Assembly: GCF_024199795.1 (NCBI RefSeq)
Contig: NZ_JANADK010000001.1
Coordinates: 7,006,001 to 7,070,000 of the forward strand
From: Bradyrhizobium sp. CCGB01
GTDB lineage: Bacteria > Pseudomonadota > Alphaproteobacteria > Rhizobiales > Xanthobacteraceae
Direction: 5' to 3'
DNA: 64,000 nt
The stretch's first letter is position 1. Every line of letters begins with the position of its first letter. Below the pieces are notes generated by a model. The model did no database searches and was not told where the DNA came from. It saw only the letters and a list, made by a program, of their open reading frames with translations. This document shows, piece by piece, positions 42,901 to 51,377 of the stretch. Position numbers and translations under genes: made by a program.

Positions 42901-43758
42901 CTAGATGAATGGCTTTCCGCCGGTGACGGCCAAGGTTGCTCCTGACGTGTAGCTCGATAGAGGATCGGCCAGCATGACATAGGCCGTCGCGAGCTCGGCC
43001 GGCTGTCCGGCGCGCTGCATAGGCACCTGCTTGCCGAAATTCTTGACCGAGTCCTCCGGCATGGTCGACGGAATGAGTGGCGTCCAGATCGGACCGGGCG
43101 CTACCGCGTTGACGCGGATCCCCTTCGCTGCCAACATCTGCGCGAGTCCTCCAGTAAAATTCTGAATGGCTCCCTTGGTCGTGGCGTAAGCGAGCAGGGT
43201 CGGGTTCGGCATGTCCGAGTTCACCGAGGCCGTGTTCACGATCGCGGCTCCCGGCCGCATGTGCGGGACGGCAGCCTTCGTCAGATAGAACATGGCATGA
43301 ATGTTCACCTCGAACGTGTGCCGCCACTCCTCGTCGCTGATGTCTGCAATGTCCTTGAAGCTGGCCTGATGGGCGGCGTTGTTGACGAGAATGTCGATCC
43401 CGCCGAGCTCCGCGACCGCGCGCTCCACGACGGCGCGGCAATGATCTGGCCGACTGATGTCGCCGGGGATCAGGATGACCTTGCGCCCTTCCCGCTCAAT
43501 CAGCGCCTTGACCTCGGTGGCGTCCTCGTCCTCGTTCAGATAAGCGATGACGATGTCGGCTCCCTCGCGCGCATAGGCAATAGCGACCGCGCGGCCGATG
43601 CCGCTGTCACCGCCGGTGATGATCGCCTTCCTGCCGGAAAGGCGGCCTGAGCCCTTGTAACTCTCCTCACCATGATCAGGCCGTGGATTCATCGCACGTG
43701 TCGAACCGGGCATCGGCTGCTGCTGCGCAGGGAAAGGCGGCTTTGGATATTCGGTCAT
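42901..43758 (-). CDS. SDR oxidoreductase, stress type (YdaD/YhdF-like)
   Basis: A 285-residue SDR with the long N-terminal tail of this subgroup (RPDHGEESYKGSGRLSGRKA), cofactor motif TGGDSGIG, ILVNNAAHQ, catalytic region VNTASVN and YATTKGA. Members are general-stress proteins in Bacillus and rhizobia. ATG at 43758 (GGAG upstream) is preferred over 43773. A perfect EcfG promoter lies 27-51 bases upstream. Confidence 0.88.
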   Translation of the reverse strand: MTEYPKPPFPAQQQPMPGSTRAMNPRPDHGEESYKGSGRLSGRKAIITGGDSGIGRAVAIAYAREGADIVIAYLNEDEDATEVKALIEREGRKVILIPGDISRPDHCRAVVERAVAELGGIDILVNNAAHQASFKDIADISDEEWRHTFEVNIHAMFYLTKAAVPHMRPGAAIVNTASVNSDMPNPTLLAYATTKGAIQNFTGGLAQMLAAKGIRVNAVAPGPIWTPLIPSTMPEDSVKNFGKQVPMQRAGQPAELATAYVMLADPLSSYTSGATLAVTGGKPFI

Positions 43759-43784
43759 CGGAGGCTCCGGCAATTTCCCCCGCT

Positions 43785-43809
43785 AACGGAGCTCCGCCGG
43801 AAGTGTTCC
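43785..43809 (-). promoter_or_regulatory. EcfG-type general stress promoter (for SDR)
   Basis: Minus strand: GGAAC (complement of 43805-43809), exactly 16 bases, CGTT (complement of 43785-43788). It lies 45 bp from the divergent EcfG site at 43854. Confidence 0.75.
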
Positions 43810-43853
43810 AAGGCAGCAGATGAGACACGATCTCGCGCGGAGCCGCAGCGCTA

Positions 43854-43878
43854 GGAACGCTAGATCGGAGGTAGCGTT
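43854..43878 (+). promoter_or_regulatory. EcfG-type general stress promoter (for DUF3551 gene)
   Basis: GGAAC 43854-43858, exactly 16 bases, CGTT 43875-43878, 24 bases before the ATG at 43903. Perfect match. Confidence 0.75.
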
Positions 43879-43902
43879 CACGAATTGAATCAGGAGCCTT
43901 CC

Positions 43903-44139
43903 ATGAAACGCGCCACCCTCATTGCCCTCACCGTGGGAGTCATGACCAGCTTCGCCGCCGCAACGCCGGCAATGGCGCAAGGTCGCTACTGCCTTCAAGG
44001 TCGCATTTGGGGTTATCCGGGCAACGGCCAGTTCGCGAGCTATGGCCAATGCATGGCGAGCGCCTCGGGAACAAACGCCTATTGCGGAATCAGTCCCCGC
44101 TACGCTTATGCCCGCCGCGGTCGAGGATACGAACGCTGA
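43903..44139 (+). CDS. DUF3551 exported protein
   Basis: A 78-residue protein: signal peptide (ATLIALTVGVMTSFAAATPAMA) and a Cys-rich mature part YCLQGRIWGYPGNGQFASYG, QCMASASGTNAYCG, the DUF3551 motif. Small periplasmic family of rhizobia, function unknown. CAGGAGCC precedes the ATG. The perfect EcfG promoter upstream shows it is a stress gene. It is followed 16 bases later by the patatin gene. Confidence 0.85.
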   Translation: MKRATLIALTVGVMTSFAAATPAMAQGRYCLQGRIWGYPGNGQFASYGQCMASASGTNAYCGISPRYAYARRGRGYER

Positions 44140-44155
44140 GGTAATCCGACCGGAT

Positions 44156-45127
44156 ATGGCAATTGATCCGCCTCTCACCGCCCTTGTCCTCTCCGGAGGC
44201 CTGGGGCTCGGCGCCTACCATGGCGGCGCCTTCGAGGCCTTTACGTCCTTGTCACTTTCGGCCGGCTGGGTTGCGGGCTCGTCGGCCGGTGCTATCTCGG
44301 CTGCACTCATCGCGGGAAGCGCTGCGGCCGACCGGATTCCAAACTTGCGCAACTATTGGCGAGCACCGGACGGCGTAACCGTGACGCCGAATGCCGGTCG
44401 CCACCTGTTCGGTTGGATGAACGCGATCAACGCGCACCTGTTCGGCAGCGCGGGGTTCTTCCATCCCCGACTTCCCCTTCCGGCGTCTCATTTCGGTGGC
44501 CTGTATGATCTAGGCCCCACGCGAGAGCGCCTCGAGGCGCTGATCGATTTCGATCGCCTGAACGATGGCAGTCCCCGCATCACGATCTGCGCCACGGACT
44601 TGGAAAGCGGCGACACCGTCCTATTCGATTCTGCATCGGAGCGCATCGACATGGATCACATCCTGGCCAGTTGCGGCTTTCTTCCCGAGTTCGCGCCGGT
44701 GCAGATCGCCGGCAGATGGCTTGGCGATGGTGGCTTCTCGTTGAACGCGCCCTTTGACCCCATCCTCGAAACGCCGGCCTCGCTCCGCCTCTATGTCATC
44801 GACCTCTTCGCCCGCGACGGTCGAGTTCCCGACGGAATCGAGGCCGCAGCCGAACGCAAGACCGACCTGACATTCGGCAACCAGACCTTTTACCGGCTTC
44901 GCCACGCCCTCGAAGCTCGCCAGCTCCGGGCCGAATTGCAAAGCCTTGATCACCATGACCTGATCCATCTCCTGAGCTACCGGCCAGGGCTGGAAGAAGC
45001 CGGGCCGGAAAAATCCTTCGACCTGTCGGAAACGGCGATGGCCCAGAGGTGGCGCGCGGGTTTTCTTGACATGCAAGCCACGGAAACCGCTCGTGCTCAA
45101 GATGGAATCCATCGCGTGCGCCGATGA
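44156..45127 (+). CDS. patatin-like phospholipase
   Basis: A 323-residue lipid acyl hydrolase. The oxyanion hole LSGGLGLGAYHGGAFEAF, nucleophile elbow AGSSAGAISAAL (Gly-x-Ser-x-Gly as GSSAG) and catalytic Asp in LGDGGFS are present. Start at 44156 chosen to avoid overlap with DUF3551; ATG 44108 (MPAAVED) is possible and would overlap it by 32 bases. Probably cytoplasmic or membrane-surface, cotranscribed from the EcfG promoter upstream of the DUF3551 gene. Confidence 0.85.
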   Translation: MAIDPPLTALVLSGGLGLGAYHGGAFEAFTSLSLSAGWVAGSSAGAISAALIAGSAAADRIPNLRNYWRAPDGVTVTPNAGRHLFGWMNAINAHLFGSAGFFHPRLPLPASHFGGLYDLGPTRERLEALIDFDRLNDGSPRITICATDLESGDTVLFDSASERIDMDHILASCGFLPEFAPVQIAGRWLGDGGFSLNAPFDPILETPASLRLYVIDLFARDGRVPDGIEAAAERKTDLTFGNQTFYRLRHALEARQLRAELQSLDHHDLIHLLSYRPGLEEAGPEKSFDLSETAMAQRWRAGFLDMQATETARAQDGIHRVRR

Positions 45128-45181
45128 TATCGCACGGGACACGCGCTTGGCACGCGTCCCAGACAAACGAGAGAGGCTGCC

Positions 45182-45396
45182 ATGGCATATGCTGTGTTCA
45201 ACGACGACGAAAAGCTGAGCCGGACGTTCGCGACCAAGGAGAAGGCGCTTGAGAAAGCCGACGAGGCCGGCCTGGTCGAACAATCGAAGGGGAGCCGAAG
45301 CTGGAAGATGACCTGGAGATCAAGCCATGCACGCCTGATCCCCAGCCTCAAAACGATGCCGATCTCGACTGGACGCCCGATACGGCAAAACCCTGA
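45182..45396 (+). pseudogene. conserved small gene with frameshift at a G run
   Basis: MAYAVFNDDEKLSRTFATKE and EKADEAGLVEQSKG read well up to a GGGG run near 45290. Shifting frame there continues EPKLEDDLEIKPCTPDPQPQ and NDADLDWTPDTAKP, the usual ending of this rhizobial family. One missing G explains both halves. Either a true frameshift or a sequencing error. Confidence 0.7.
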
Positions 45397-45403
45397 TCCT
45401 GCG

Positions 45404-45769
45404 TCAGCATCCCTTGCAGATGCTCTTGATCTTTCGATCGACGTTGGAGTTCCGCGAGGTCTCTGAGCGAATCTGGTCGTCACCCTGCAGCGAAGGACCG
45501 GGCGTCACCGTTCCGTCAATCCGGCCGCTGCTGGTCCCGCCCGCCGGGTTTCCGGCTCGTCCGACCGTGGTCGATCCCCGCGGGCCGGCGCCGCTCGATT
45601 GAGCCGTCCCGGCCGAGTTGGTCCCGGTGGGTGAACTGCCGGACGCGCCGGCGGCACTGCTCGCGCTTCCGCCTGAAGCTCCACCGCTCCCGCTTCCTCC
45701 CTGGCCCCAGACCGCGCCTGTAGTGGCACTAGTCAGGAGGGCAATCAGTATTAGGCCTGACTTAGTCAT
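45404..45769 (-). CDS. exported Ser/Gly/Ala-rich protein
   Basis: A 121-residue protein with a signal peptide (TKSGLILIALLTSATTGAVWG), a long GSGSGG-type low-complexity region and a C-terminal part with DDQIRSETSRNSNVDRKIKS and a final CKGC. Probably periplasmic. Function unknown; the third such protein in the window. Confidence 0.6.
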   Translation of the reverse strand: MTKSGLILIALLTSATTGAVWGQGGSGSGGASGGSASSAAGASGSSPTGTNSAGTAQSSGAGPRGSTTVGRAGNPAGGTSSGRIDGTVTPGPSLQGDDQIRSETSRNSNVDRKIKSICKGC

Positions 45770-45962
45770 GCGCATCGCGTCGCTCCATTTCGACATCACG
45801 GGGTGCAATGTCTTGATGCACTTGTCGTTCCTGCATAGATCGTCGCAGCTCTTGCCGGACGGGTGCGGCGATCACGCAGGCTACGCCGACCCCGGCCAGG
45901 CATCGCTCCGCCTCCGGCCGCAACAGACCGTGCGTGTCCGAGATCACTCCGATTTTGAGCAT
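45762..45962 (-). pseudogene. metallophosphoesterase (YfcE type), N-terminal stump
   Basis: MLKIGVISDTHGLLRPEAER followed by CLAGV is the first metal motif (Asp-x-His) of calcineurin-like phosphoesterases. After residue 26 similarity ends and about 40 unrelated residues follow. The remaining metal motifs are absent. Confidence 0.7.
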
Positions 45963-46003
45963 TTCACCTGCAGCCATCCTGCCCAGTTAGGAACGACAGC
46001 TGC

Positions 46004-46702
46004 GCCTTGTCGCTGCAAGCGGCGATCGATGCGTACTTCAATGCCCTGCCCGAGAAGGCCTGGCCGGTGTAGGTGATCGGCGGCCACGACAAGCAACGGA
46101 TCGCCAGCAAGATCGGCGAGGCGCAGATGCGCGTGCTTGCGATGCTCCTGATGTCGCTATGGGGAACGCCGTTCGCCTATATGGGCGATGAGATCGGTCG
46201 CAAGCGCGTCTCCATCCCGCCGGACAGCATTCGCGATCCCTTCGAGAAACTCGTGCCCAGCTACGGCCTTTGTCGCGATCCAGAGCGCGCGCCGATGCGG
46301 TGGGATGACAGTGCCGATGGGGGGTTTTCGAGCGGCTGTCCAGGGCTCCCGCTCGAGCCGGAAGGCTCGCCCAATGTCGGCGAACAGCAGCGCGACGAGC
46401 GCTCGCTATTGGCGCTCTTTCGGGCGCTGATGGCGCTGCGGCAGGAGCATTCATGCCTGCGCCAGGGTGACTATGAGCCGCTGCGATCGCGACACGACGT
46501 GCTCGCCTTCAAACGCGTGCAGGATGGGCGCGAAATGCTGATCGCCCTCAACATAGCCGCCGAGCCACGGACATGGCATTGGCAGGGCCTCGGACGCCTG
46601 CTGATGTCCAGCCATCTGGACCTGCGGCCGCGATCCTTGCCGGACGCCTCGATCCTGCTTCGCGCCAATGAAGGCGTCATCATCGCGCTCGACCCGCGAT
46701 GA
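46004..46702 (+). pseudogene. GH13 alpha-glucosidase, C-terminal part
   Basis: Lacks the catalytic N-terminal half. What remains: AIDAYFNALPEKAWPV, an in-frame TAG at 46070, then VIGGHDKQRIASKIGEAQMR, GTPFAYMGDEIGRK, RDPERAPMRWDDSADGGFSS and the C-terminal beta domain. The order matches oligo-1,6-glucosidase/alpha-glucosidase. The stop and the loss of the catalytic half make it non-functional. Confidence 0.82.
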
Positions 46703-46845
46703 TCGGATCGCGGACGCCCTACCGTTCCACCGCCGTCGCCTTCCTATTCCAAGGGCCTGATGGGGCGCAAAGATTTGTACCGTTCGATAGCAACCATTGT
46801 TCCTTTCCCGACTTGGATGCCACGTGTTGAGCGGGAGGAACAGAG

Positions 46846-48021
46846 ATGAAGGCGCTGGTCTGGCACGGCAAGGAAGACATCCGGTGCGACACCGTGACCG
46901 ATCCGGAAATCCAGGATCCACGCGACGCCATCATCAAGGTGACCAGTTGCGCGATCTGCGGCTCAGACCTCCATCTCTTCCACAATTTCATTCCGGGCAT
47001 GATGCCCGGCGACATCATGGGCCACGAGACCATGGGCGAAGTGGTCGAGGTCGGCTCGGGCGTTGACGGCAAGCTGAAGAAGGGCGACCGCATTGTCGTT
47101 CCCTTCACGATCATTTGCGGCGAATGCGAGCAATGCAAGCGCGGCAATTTCTCGGTCTGCGAGACCACCAACCGCAAGAAGCACCTCGCCGACAAGGTGT
47201 TCGGGCATTCGACCGCGGGCCTGTTCGGCTATACGCACCTGACCGGCGGCTATCCCGGCGGCCAAGCCGAGTATCTGCGCGTTCCCTTTGCTGATGCCAC
47301 GCACATCAAGGTCCCCGCCGGCATCCCCGACGAGCAGTTGTTGTTTCTCAGCGACATCTTCCCAACCGGCTGGCAGGCCGCCGTGCAATGCGACATCGTG
47401 CCGACCGACACCGTCGCGATCTGGGGCTGCGGCCCCGTCGGCCAGATGGCCATCCGCAGCGCCATCCTGCTCGGCGCCAACCAGGTGATCGCGATCGACT
47501 GCCTGCCTGAGCGGCTGAGCATGGCAGAGGCCGCTGGCGCCACCACGATCAATTTCGAGAACGAGAGCGTGCTGCAGCGGCTCAAGGAACTGACCGACGG
47601 CAAGGGCCCCGAAAAGTGCATCGATTGCGTCGGCATGGAATCACACGTGATGGCGTCACTGCCCGACACCATTCTGGACCGCGCCAAGCAGATGGTGATG
47701 CTGGAGAGTGACCGGCCGCATGTGCTGCGCGAGATGATCTATGTCTGCCGGCCCGGCGGCATCATCTCCGTGCCCGGCGTCTATAGCGGCTTCTCCGACA
47801 TGCTGCCGATGGGCGCCTTCATGAACAAGGGACTGACGATGCGGACCGGCCAGACCCACGTCAACCGTTGGACCGACGATCTGCTTCGCCGCATCGAGGA
47901 AGGCGAGATCGATCCATCCTTCGTGATCACCCACACCGTCCCGCTCAAGCAAGGTCCCGAGATGTACCAGGTGTTCCGCGACAAGCGCGATTCCTGCGTC
48001 AAGGTCGTGCTGAAGCCCTGA
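46846..48021 (+). CDS. zinc-dependent alcohol dehydrogenase family protein
   Basis: A 391-residue medium-chain dehydrogenase, close to glutathione-dependent formaldehyde dehydrogenase-like (FdhA) proteins. Catalytic zinc site: SCAICGSDLHLF, GHETMGEVVEVG; structural zinc Cys in CGECEQCKRGNFSVC; Rossmann motif IWGCGPVGQMAIRS. GGAGGAA precedes the ATG. A 28-codon relic of a relative is at 30170. Cotranscribed with the following membrane-protein gene. Confidence 0.9.
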   Translation: MKALVWHGKEDIRCDTVTDPEIQDPRDAIIKVTSCAICGSDLHLFHNFIPGMMPGDIMGHETMGEVVEVGSGVDGKLKKGDRIVVPFTIICGECEQCKRGNFSVCETTNRKKHLADKVFGHSTAGLFGYTHLTGGYPGGQAEYLRVPFADATHIKVPAGIPDEQLLFLSDIFPTGWQAAVQCDIVPTDTVAIWGCGPVGQMAIRSAILLGANQVIAIDCLPERLSMAEAAGATTINFENESVLQRLKELTDGKGPEKCIDCVGMESHVMASLPDTILDRAKQMVMLESDRPHVLREMIYVCRPGGIISVPGVYSGFSDMLPMGAFMNKGLTMRTGQTHVNRWTDDLLRRIEEGEIDPSFVITHTVPLKQGPEMYQVFRDKRDSCVKVVLKP

Positions 48022-48032
48022 AGGAGCAAACC

Positions 48033-48578
48033 ATGTTTCATTTCTCCAACATCGTGCGCACCAAGGGCGACCCGAAGCTGATCGAGGGCGGACCGAGCCT
48101 CAAGCGGCCGGAAGACCAGCTCGCGCGCGCGCTCGGCTGGTTCAGCATCGGCCTCGGCGTCATGGAATTGTTCGCCCCGAGGCGCGTCACCGAAACGCTG
48201 GGCATGGAAGGCAACGAGACCCTGGTCCGCGCCTTCGGCGTCCGGGAAATTCTCGCCGGGATCATGACGCTCTCGGTGGAAAAGAATGCGGGCCTTTGGG
48301 CGCGCGTCGGCGGTGACGGCCTCGATGCGGCCGCGCTGATTTCCGGACTGACGCCGGATAATCCGAGGAAAGGCAACATCGCGCTCGCGCTGCTCATGGT
48401 CGGCGGCATCGCCGTGCTCGACTACCGCGCCGCTCAGGAAACCAAGCCGCGACGGCCGCCGTCCAAGTCGTCGCGCAAGCTCTATCCGAACCGCAGTGGC
48501 TTTCCCAAGGGAGTGGAGGCCGTAAAGAATCGAGCCAAGGAGATGATCCAGCACGCGACGGCCGGTGTCGCCTCCTGA
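48033..48578 (+). CDS. small membrane protein downstream of alcohol dehydrogenase
   Basis: A 181-residue protein with about four hydrophobic segments: ALGWFSIGLGVMELFAP, VREILAGIMTLSVEKNAG region and KGNIALALLMVGGIAVLDY, then a basic tail. Found next to zinc dehydrogenases in Bradyrhizobium. AAGGAGCAA precedes the ATG, 12 bases after the dehydrogenase stop. Confidence 0.65.
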   Translation: MFHFSNIVRTKGDPKLIEGGPSLKRPEDQLARALGWFSIGLGVMELFAPRRVTETLGMEGNETLVRAFGVREILAGIMTLSVEKNAGLWARVGGDGLDAAALISGLTPDNPRKGNIALALLMVGGIAVLDYRAAQETKPRRPPSKSSRKLYPNRSGFPKGVEAVKNRAKEMIQHATAGVAS

Positions 48579-48890
48579 TTTGGCAGCTCGATCGAGTCCA
48601 CATTGGGAATGCTTCCGGCTGTGGCTCGGCTTCCTCGATCGCGACGAGGCACAGCCGGCCATACGCTGGGAACGGACGGAGAGCGGCCTGTTACGGCTGA
48701 AGGATCTTGCGGAGCGAGCCTGCGTCAGCACGTCGACGCTGCAGCGCCGGCTCGCGACGGACGGCGGATTTCGACAGACACGCGAGCGGACCCTGGCTAC
48801 ATCAGCAATCCGCTGGCTGCAGGATACCAATGATAGCATCGAGACTATTGCCGCGGATCTCGTACCCGGCGGCGCTATTGATGTGGCGCG
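48579..48890 (+). pseudogene. HTH regulator fragment (AraC-like)
   Basis: The frame contains LKDLAERACVSTSTLQRRLA and FRQTRERTLATSAIRWLQDT, like the C-terminal DNA-binding part of an AraC-type regulator, but the partner helix is incomplete and no start is evident. It is fused directly to the YihY remnant. Confidence 0.4.
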
Positions 48891-48937
48891 GGAGCAACTC
48901 ACTCGTGTTGACACGAAAGGCGATCGATCGTTGGGCT

Positions 48938-49564
48938 TCACCTTCGCAGTCGGGCCTTGCGATTTCGCTCTGGAGCGCGAACGCCGCCATGAAGTCTCTG
49001 TTTGACACGCTGAACATCGTCTACGGCGCGCAGGAGAAGCGGGGCTTCTTCAAACTGAATGCCATGTCGCTGGCCTTCACCGTTGCCGCCATCGGCTTCA
49101 TCCTGGCCGCATTGGCCGCCGTCGTCGCCATCCCCATCGTTTTGCAGCACCTCTGGCTCTCCGACCCCGTCGAACTTCTCATTCGTTTCGCGGCTTGGCC
49201 GGCGATGTTCGTCGCCGTCGCGCTGGGCCTGTCCTGCATCTACCGCTTCGGTCCAAGCAGGTAGGCACCGCGATGGAGGGATAGCACAGGTGCAACCTTG
49301 CTTTGGCTCGCGGCCTCCGCGCTGTTCTCGTGCTACGCCGCCAACTTCGGTACTTTCAATGAGACCTACGGCTCCCTGGGCGCCATCATCGGCTTCATGA
49401 CGTGGCTATGGCTCTCGGCGATCGTGATCCGGCTCGGGGGTGAACTCAATGCGGAGATGGAGCATCAAACCGCGCGCGACACCACCACAGGACGGCCCAA
49501 ACCGCTCGGCGCTCGCGGCGCGAAGATGGCGGATACGGTCGGCGCGACACACGCCGCGACCTAA
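48938..49564 (+). pseudogene. YihY/BrkB family membrane protein, truncated and frameshifted
   Basis: Begins inside the family motif LAISLWSANAAMKSLFDTLN, continues EKRGFFKLNAMSLAFTVAAI and LLIRFAAWPAMFVAVALGLS to a TAG at 49262, then resumes in another frame as SLGAIIGFMTWLWLSAIVIR and GELNAEMEHQTARDTTTGRP. The first 110 or so residues are gone. Not functional. Confidence 0.8.
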
Positions 49565-49619
49565 AGTTTTTGGCGCAGACGGTCTAAACGTTCGGAGGTT
49601 TCATATAGATCCGTGCGTC

Positions 49620-49800
49620 GTCGTGGAGCGACGAACGCTGCCACGTCTTCCACGTCTCGGACTGCGAGAAGGCGCTTGCGTGGTGCAAACGCACGGCAGC
49701 GGACGTGCTGGTGACCGCATCCCGATGCCGGGAAATATAGACGGGTGCATCGCAGAGCGTTGTCGCCAGCACCATCCGGAGCTGCCGATCATCACGCAAG
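49620..49800 (+). pseudogene. response regulator, internal fragment with frameshift
   Basis: DCEKALAWCKRTAADVLVT, then in a shifted frame IPMPGNIDGCIAERCRQHHP and ELPII, close to the intact receiver at 33636 (ALAWCGRKAADVLVTDVKLP). The frameshift falls at the phospho-acceptor Asp, and both ends are missing. Confidence 0.75.
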
Positions 49801-50023
49801 ACAAGCGGTCTTGGATGCCGCCGTTGTCGCAAACGCGCAAGCCGTCGAGCACTACGAGATGTGCCGCTACGGGACGCTAATCGCTTGGGCCGAGCAGCTG
49901 GGCCTCGACGAGATCGTGCGCTTCCTCACGACCAACCTGAACGAAGAGAAGGCGGCGAACACCAAGCTCAACACGGTAGCGCTCCGCAAGGGCGTCAACG
50001 CCAAAGCCTCCGACGCGGCCTGA
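49801..50023 (+). pseudogene. DUF892 protein, C-terminal fragment
   Basis: QAVLDAAVVANAQAVEHYEM to the C terminus KKGVNAKASDAA-like ending nearly matches the intact DUF892 at 32801. The first 100 residues are absent and it is fused to the receiver fragment. The downstream hairpin at 50043 is also preserved. Confidence 0.85.
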
Positions 50024-50041
50024 AATCCTTCCGTTGAATGC

Positions 50042-50518
50042 TCAGCAGCTCCGTGACATCGCGGGGCCGCTGCCGCGTTCGGGCTTGCGAGCAGCACGCA
50101 GCTTGCGCCGGGCGAACCAGGCGGCCACAGAGACGCAAAGCCAAGCTAGGGAGGCGCCAGTGAACGCGCCGACGACGCCGCGTTCGACCAGCAACCAAAA
50201 CACTACGGCGAACGCCAACATGCCCAGCGCCCCGAGCGCGGCGCCTGCGGCGTCGAGCGCTGCGGCCTGTTGGCCTCGCCGCTCGCCTTGTAGCCCAGCC
50301 TGCCGCATGCGGCGGATTTCATGTTTCTCGATGAGCGTGGCGCTGGCGCAGAAGATGGCCGGCAGAGCGAGGAATAGGCCGCCCACGGACGCTCCATAGC
50401 GGCTGCTGATCAGACCGGTGAAGACCGTCGCCGCCCCGCCGAGCGCGAAGCGGACCTCATACTCATACCAGCGGCCTTCCCGCAGCGAGGACGGCGAGAC
50501 GCGGATGGGCGTGCTCAT
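50042..50518 (-). CDS. DUF3147 membrane protein
   Basis: A 158-residue inner-membrane protein with four hydrophobic segments: YEYEVRFALGGAATVFTGLI, SVGGLFLALPAIFCASATLI, LGALGMLAFAVVFWLLV and a C-terminal basic tail. The GG-x-FLALPAIFCASATLIEKH block is the DUF3147 signature. Start (50518) overlaps the upstream stop (ATGA). Function unknown. Confidence 0.82.
   Translation of the reverse strand: MSTPIRVSPSSLREGRWYEYEVRFALGGAATVFTGLISSRYGASVGGLFLALPAIFCASATLIEKHEIRRMRQAGLQGERRGQQAAALDAAGAALGALGMLAFAVVFWLLVERGVVGAFTGASLAWLCVSVAAWFARRKLRAARKPERGSGPAMSRSC
50043..50072. terminator. hairpin after DUF892 fragment, copy of 33340-33370
   Basis: CAGCAGCTCCGTGACATCGC followed by GGGGCCGCTG is nearly identical to the hairpin after the intact DUF892 gene, showing that the duplication included the 3' flank. 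Confidence 0.5.
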
Positions 50519-50847
50519 GTCTGACCTCCGGCGACTGCCCAAAGGCAAAAGGCCGTGGTTAACCAAGCGACGATCGACAGCAAGGTCGCCAGCAGCGCGC
50601 TAATCCGCGCGCGAATTAGCAACTGGCAGACGACGACGCTGTCAAGTGCGACCGCACCCGCCATCATCGACAGGCTTTGGACGGCTGCGTAGGATTCGCC
50701 GTGCCGGTAAATCGCGATGCCCAGCGTGGCCAGCGCGACCGAGGGCGCGGCCCCGAACAAGCCGGCGAAGCTCAGCACGTCCCCAAGCATTGAGAACGCC
50801 GACACCACGGCGCCACCGATCAGGAAGCGGATGACGTACTCGGTCAT
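50515..50847 (-). CDS. DUF3147 membrane protein
   Basis: A 110-residue four-helix protein: MTEYVIRFLIGGAVVSAFSM, FGAAPSVALATLGIAIY, VALDSVVVCQLLIRARISAL and LLSIVAWLTTAFCLWAV. Shorter than its neighbour, and the pair may form a heteromer as two-component small permeases do (inference). Both ends overlap neighbours by ATGA. Confidence 0.8.
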   Translation of the reverse strand: MTEYVIRFLIGGAVVSAFSMLGDVLSFAGLFGAAPSVALATLGIAIYRHGESYAAVQSLSMMAGAVALDSVVVCQLLIRARISALLATLLSIVAWLTTAFCLWAVAGGQT

Positions 50848-51377
50848 TTCGGCCGCCTCTCATCCGAGGATCGCAGCGGATATCCCGTCCAGAACCGCAG
50901 CATCCGCTCCATGACGGCACCGAGCGCAAAGCCTGCGACCACGTCGCTCGCCCAGTGGGCCAGTACGACGATCCACGTCAGCGAAAGGCCCACCGCCAAG
51001 GTTTGGATCACTCTTCGCGGCATCGGCGGTAAAGTGCCCGCGGCGGACGCCAAGGCGCCCATATGCAGCGCATGCCCCGATGGAAAGGCGTCCTCCCGCT
51101 TGCCCGAAAACGAGACGCCGTGCACGTGGCCGAGCACCGTCTTGCGATCCGGACGAGTCTGGTCAATCACTGACTTCAAGGCGTGAGGTACCAACGACAC
51201 CGCGACAGTAACCAAGAGCGCGTGGTTACCGGCGCGTTGCAACTGCTCCGATCTGCCTCGGCTCGCGACCCACCCAGCGACAGCCAACGCCAGCAATATC
51301 TTTTCGTCGGCGCCCCATGTCAGTCCACGTGAGACTATCTCCGCGCGATGGTTTGTGTTGCGCCACGGTTTGCGCAA
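50844..51377 (-). CDS. PAP2-family phosphatase
   Basis: A 177-residue membrane phosphatase. Motifs: KSVIDQTRPDR (C1), FPSGHALHMG (C2) and VVLAHWASDVVAG (C3, catalytic His). Acts on lipid phosphates such as undecaprenyl pyrophosphate or phosphatidic acid. First gene of a three-gene overlapping operon with the two DUF3147 genes, which suggests a link between membrane lipid phosphate and the DUF3147 pair. Confidence 0.88.
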   Translation of the reverse strand: MRKPWRNTNHRAEIVSRGLTWGADEKILLALAVAGWVASRGRSEQLQRAGNHALLVTVAVSLVPHALKSVIDQTRPDRKTVLGHVHGVSFSGKREDAFPSGHALHMGALASAAGTLPPMPRRVIQTLAVGLSLTWIVVLAHWASDVVAGFALGAVMERMLRFWTGYPLRSSDERRPK

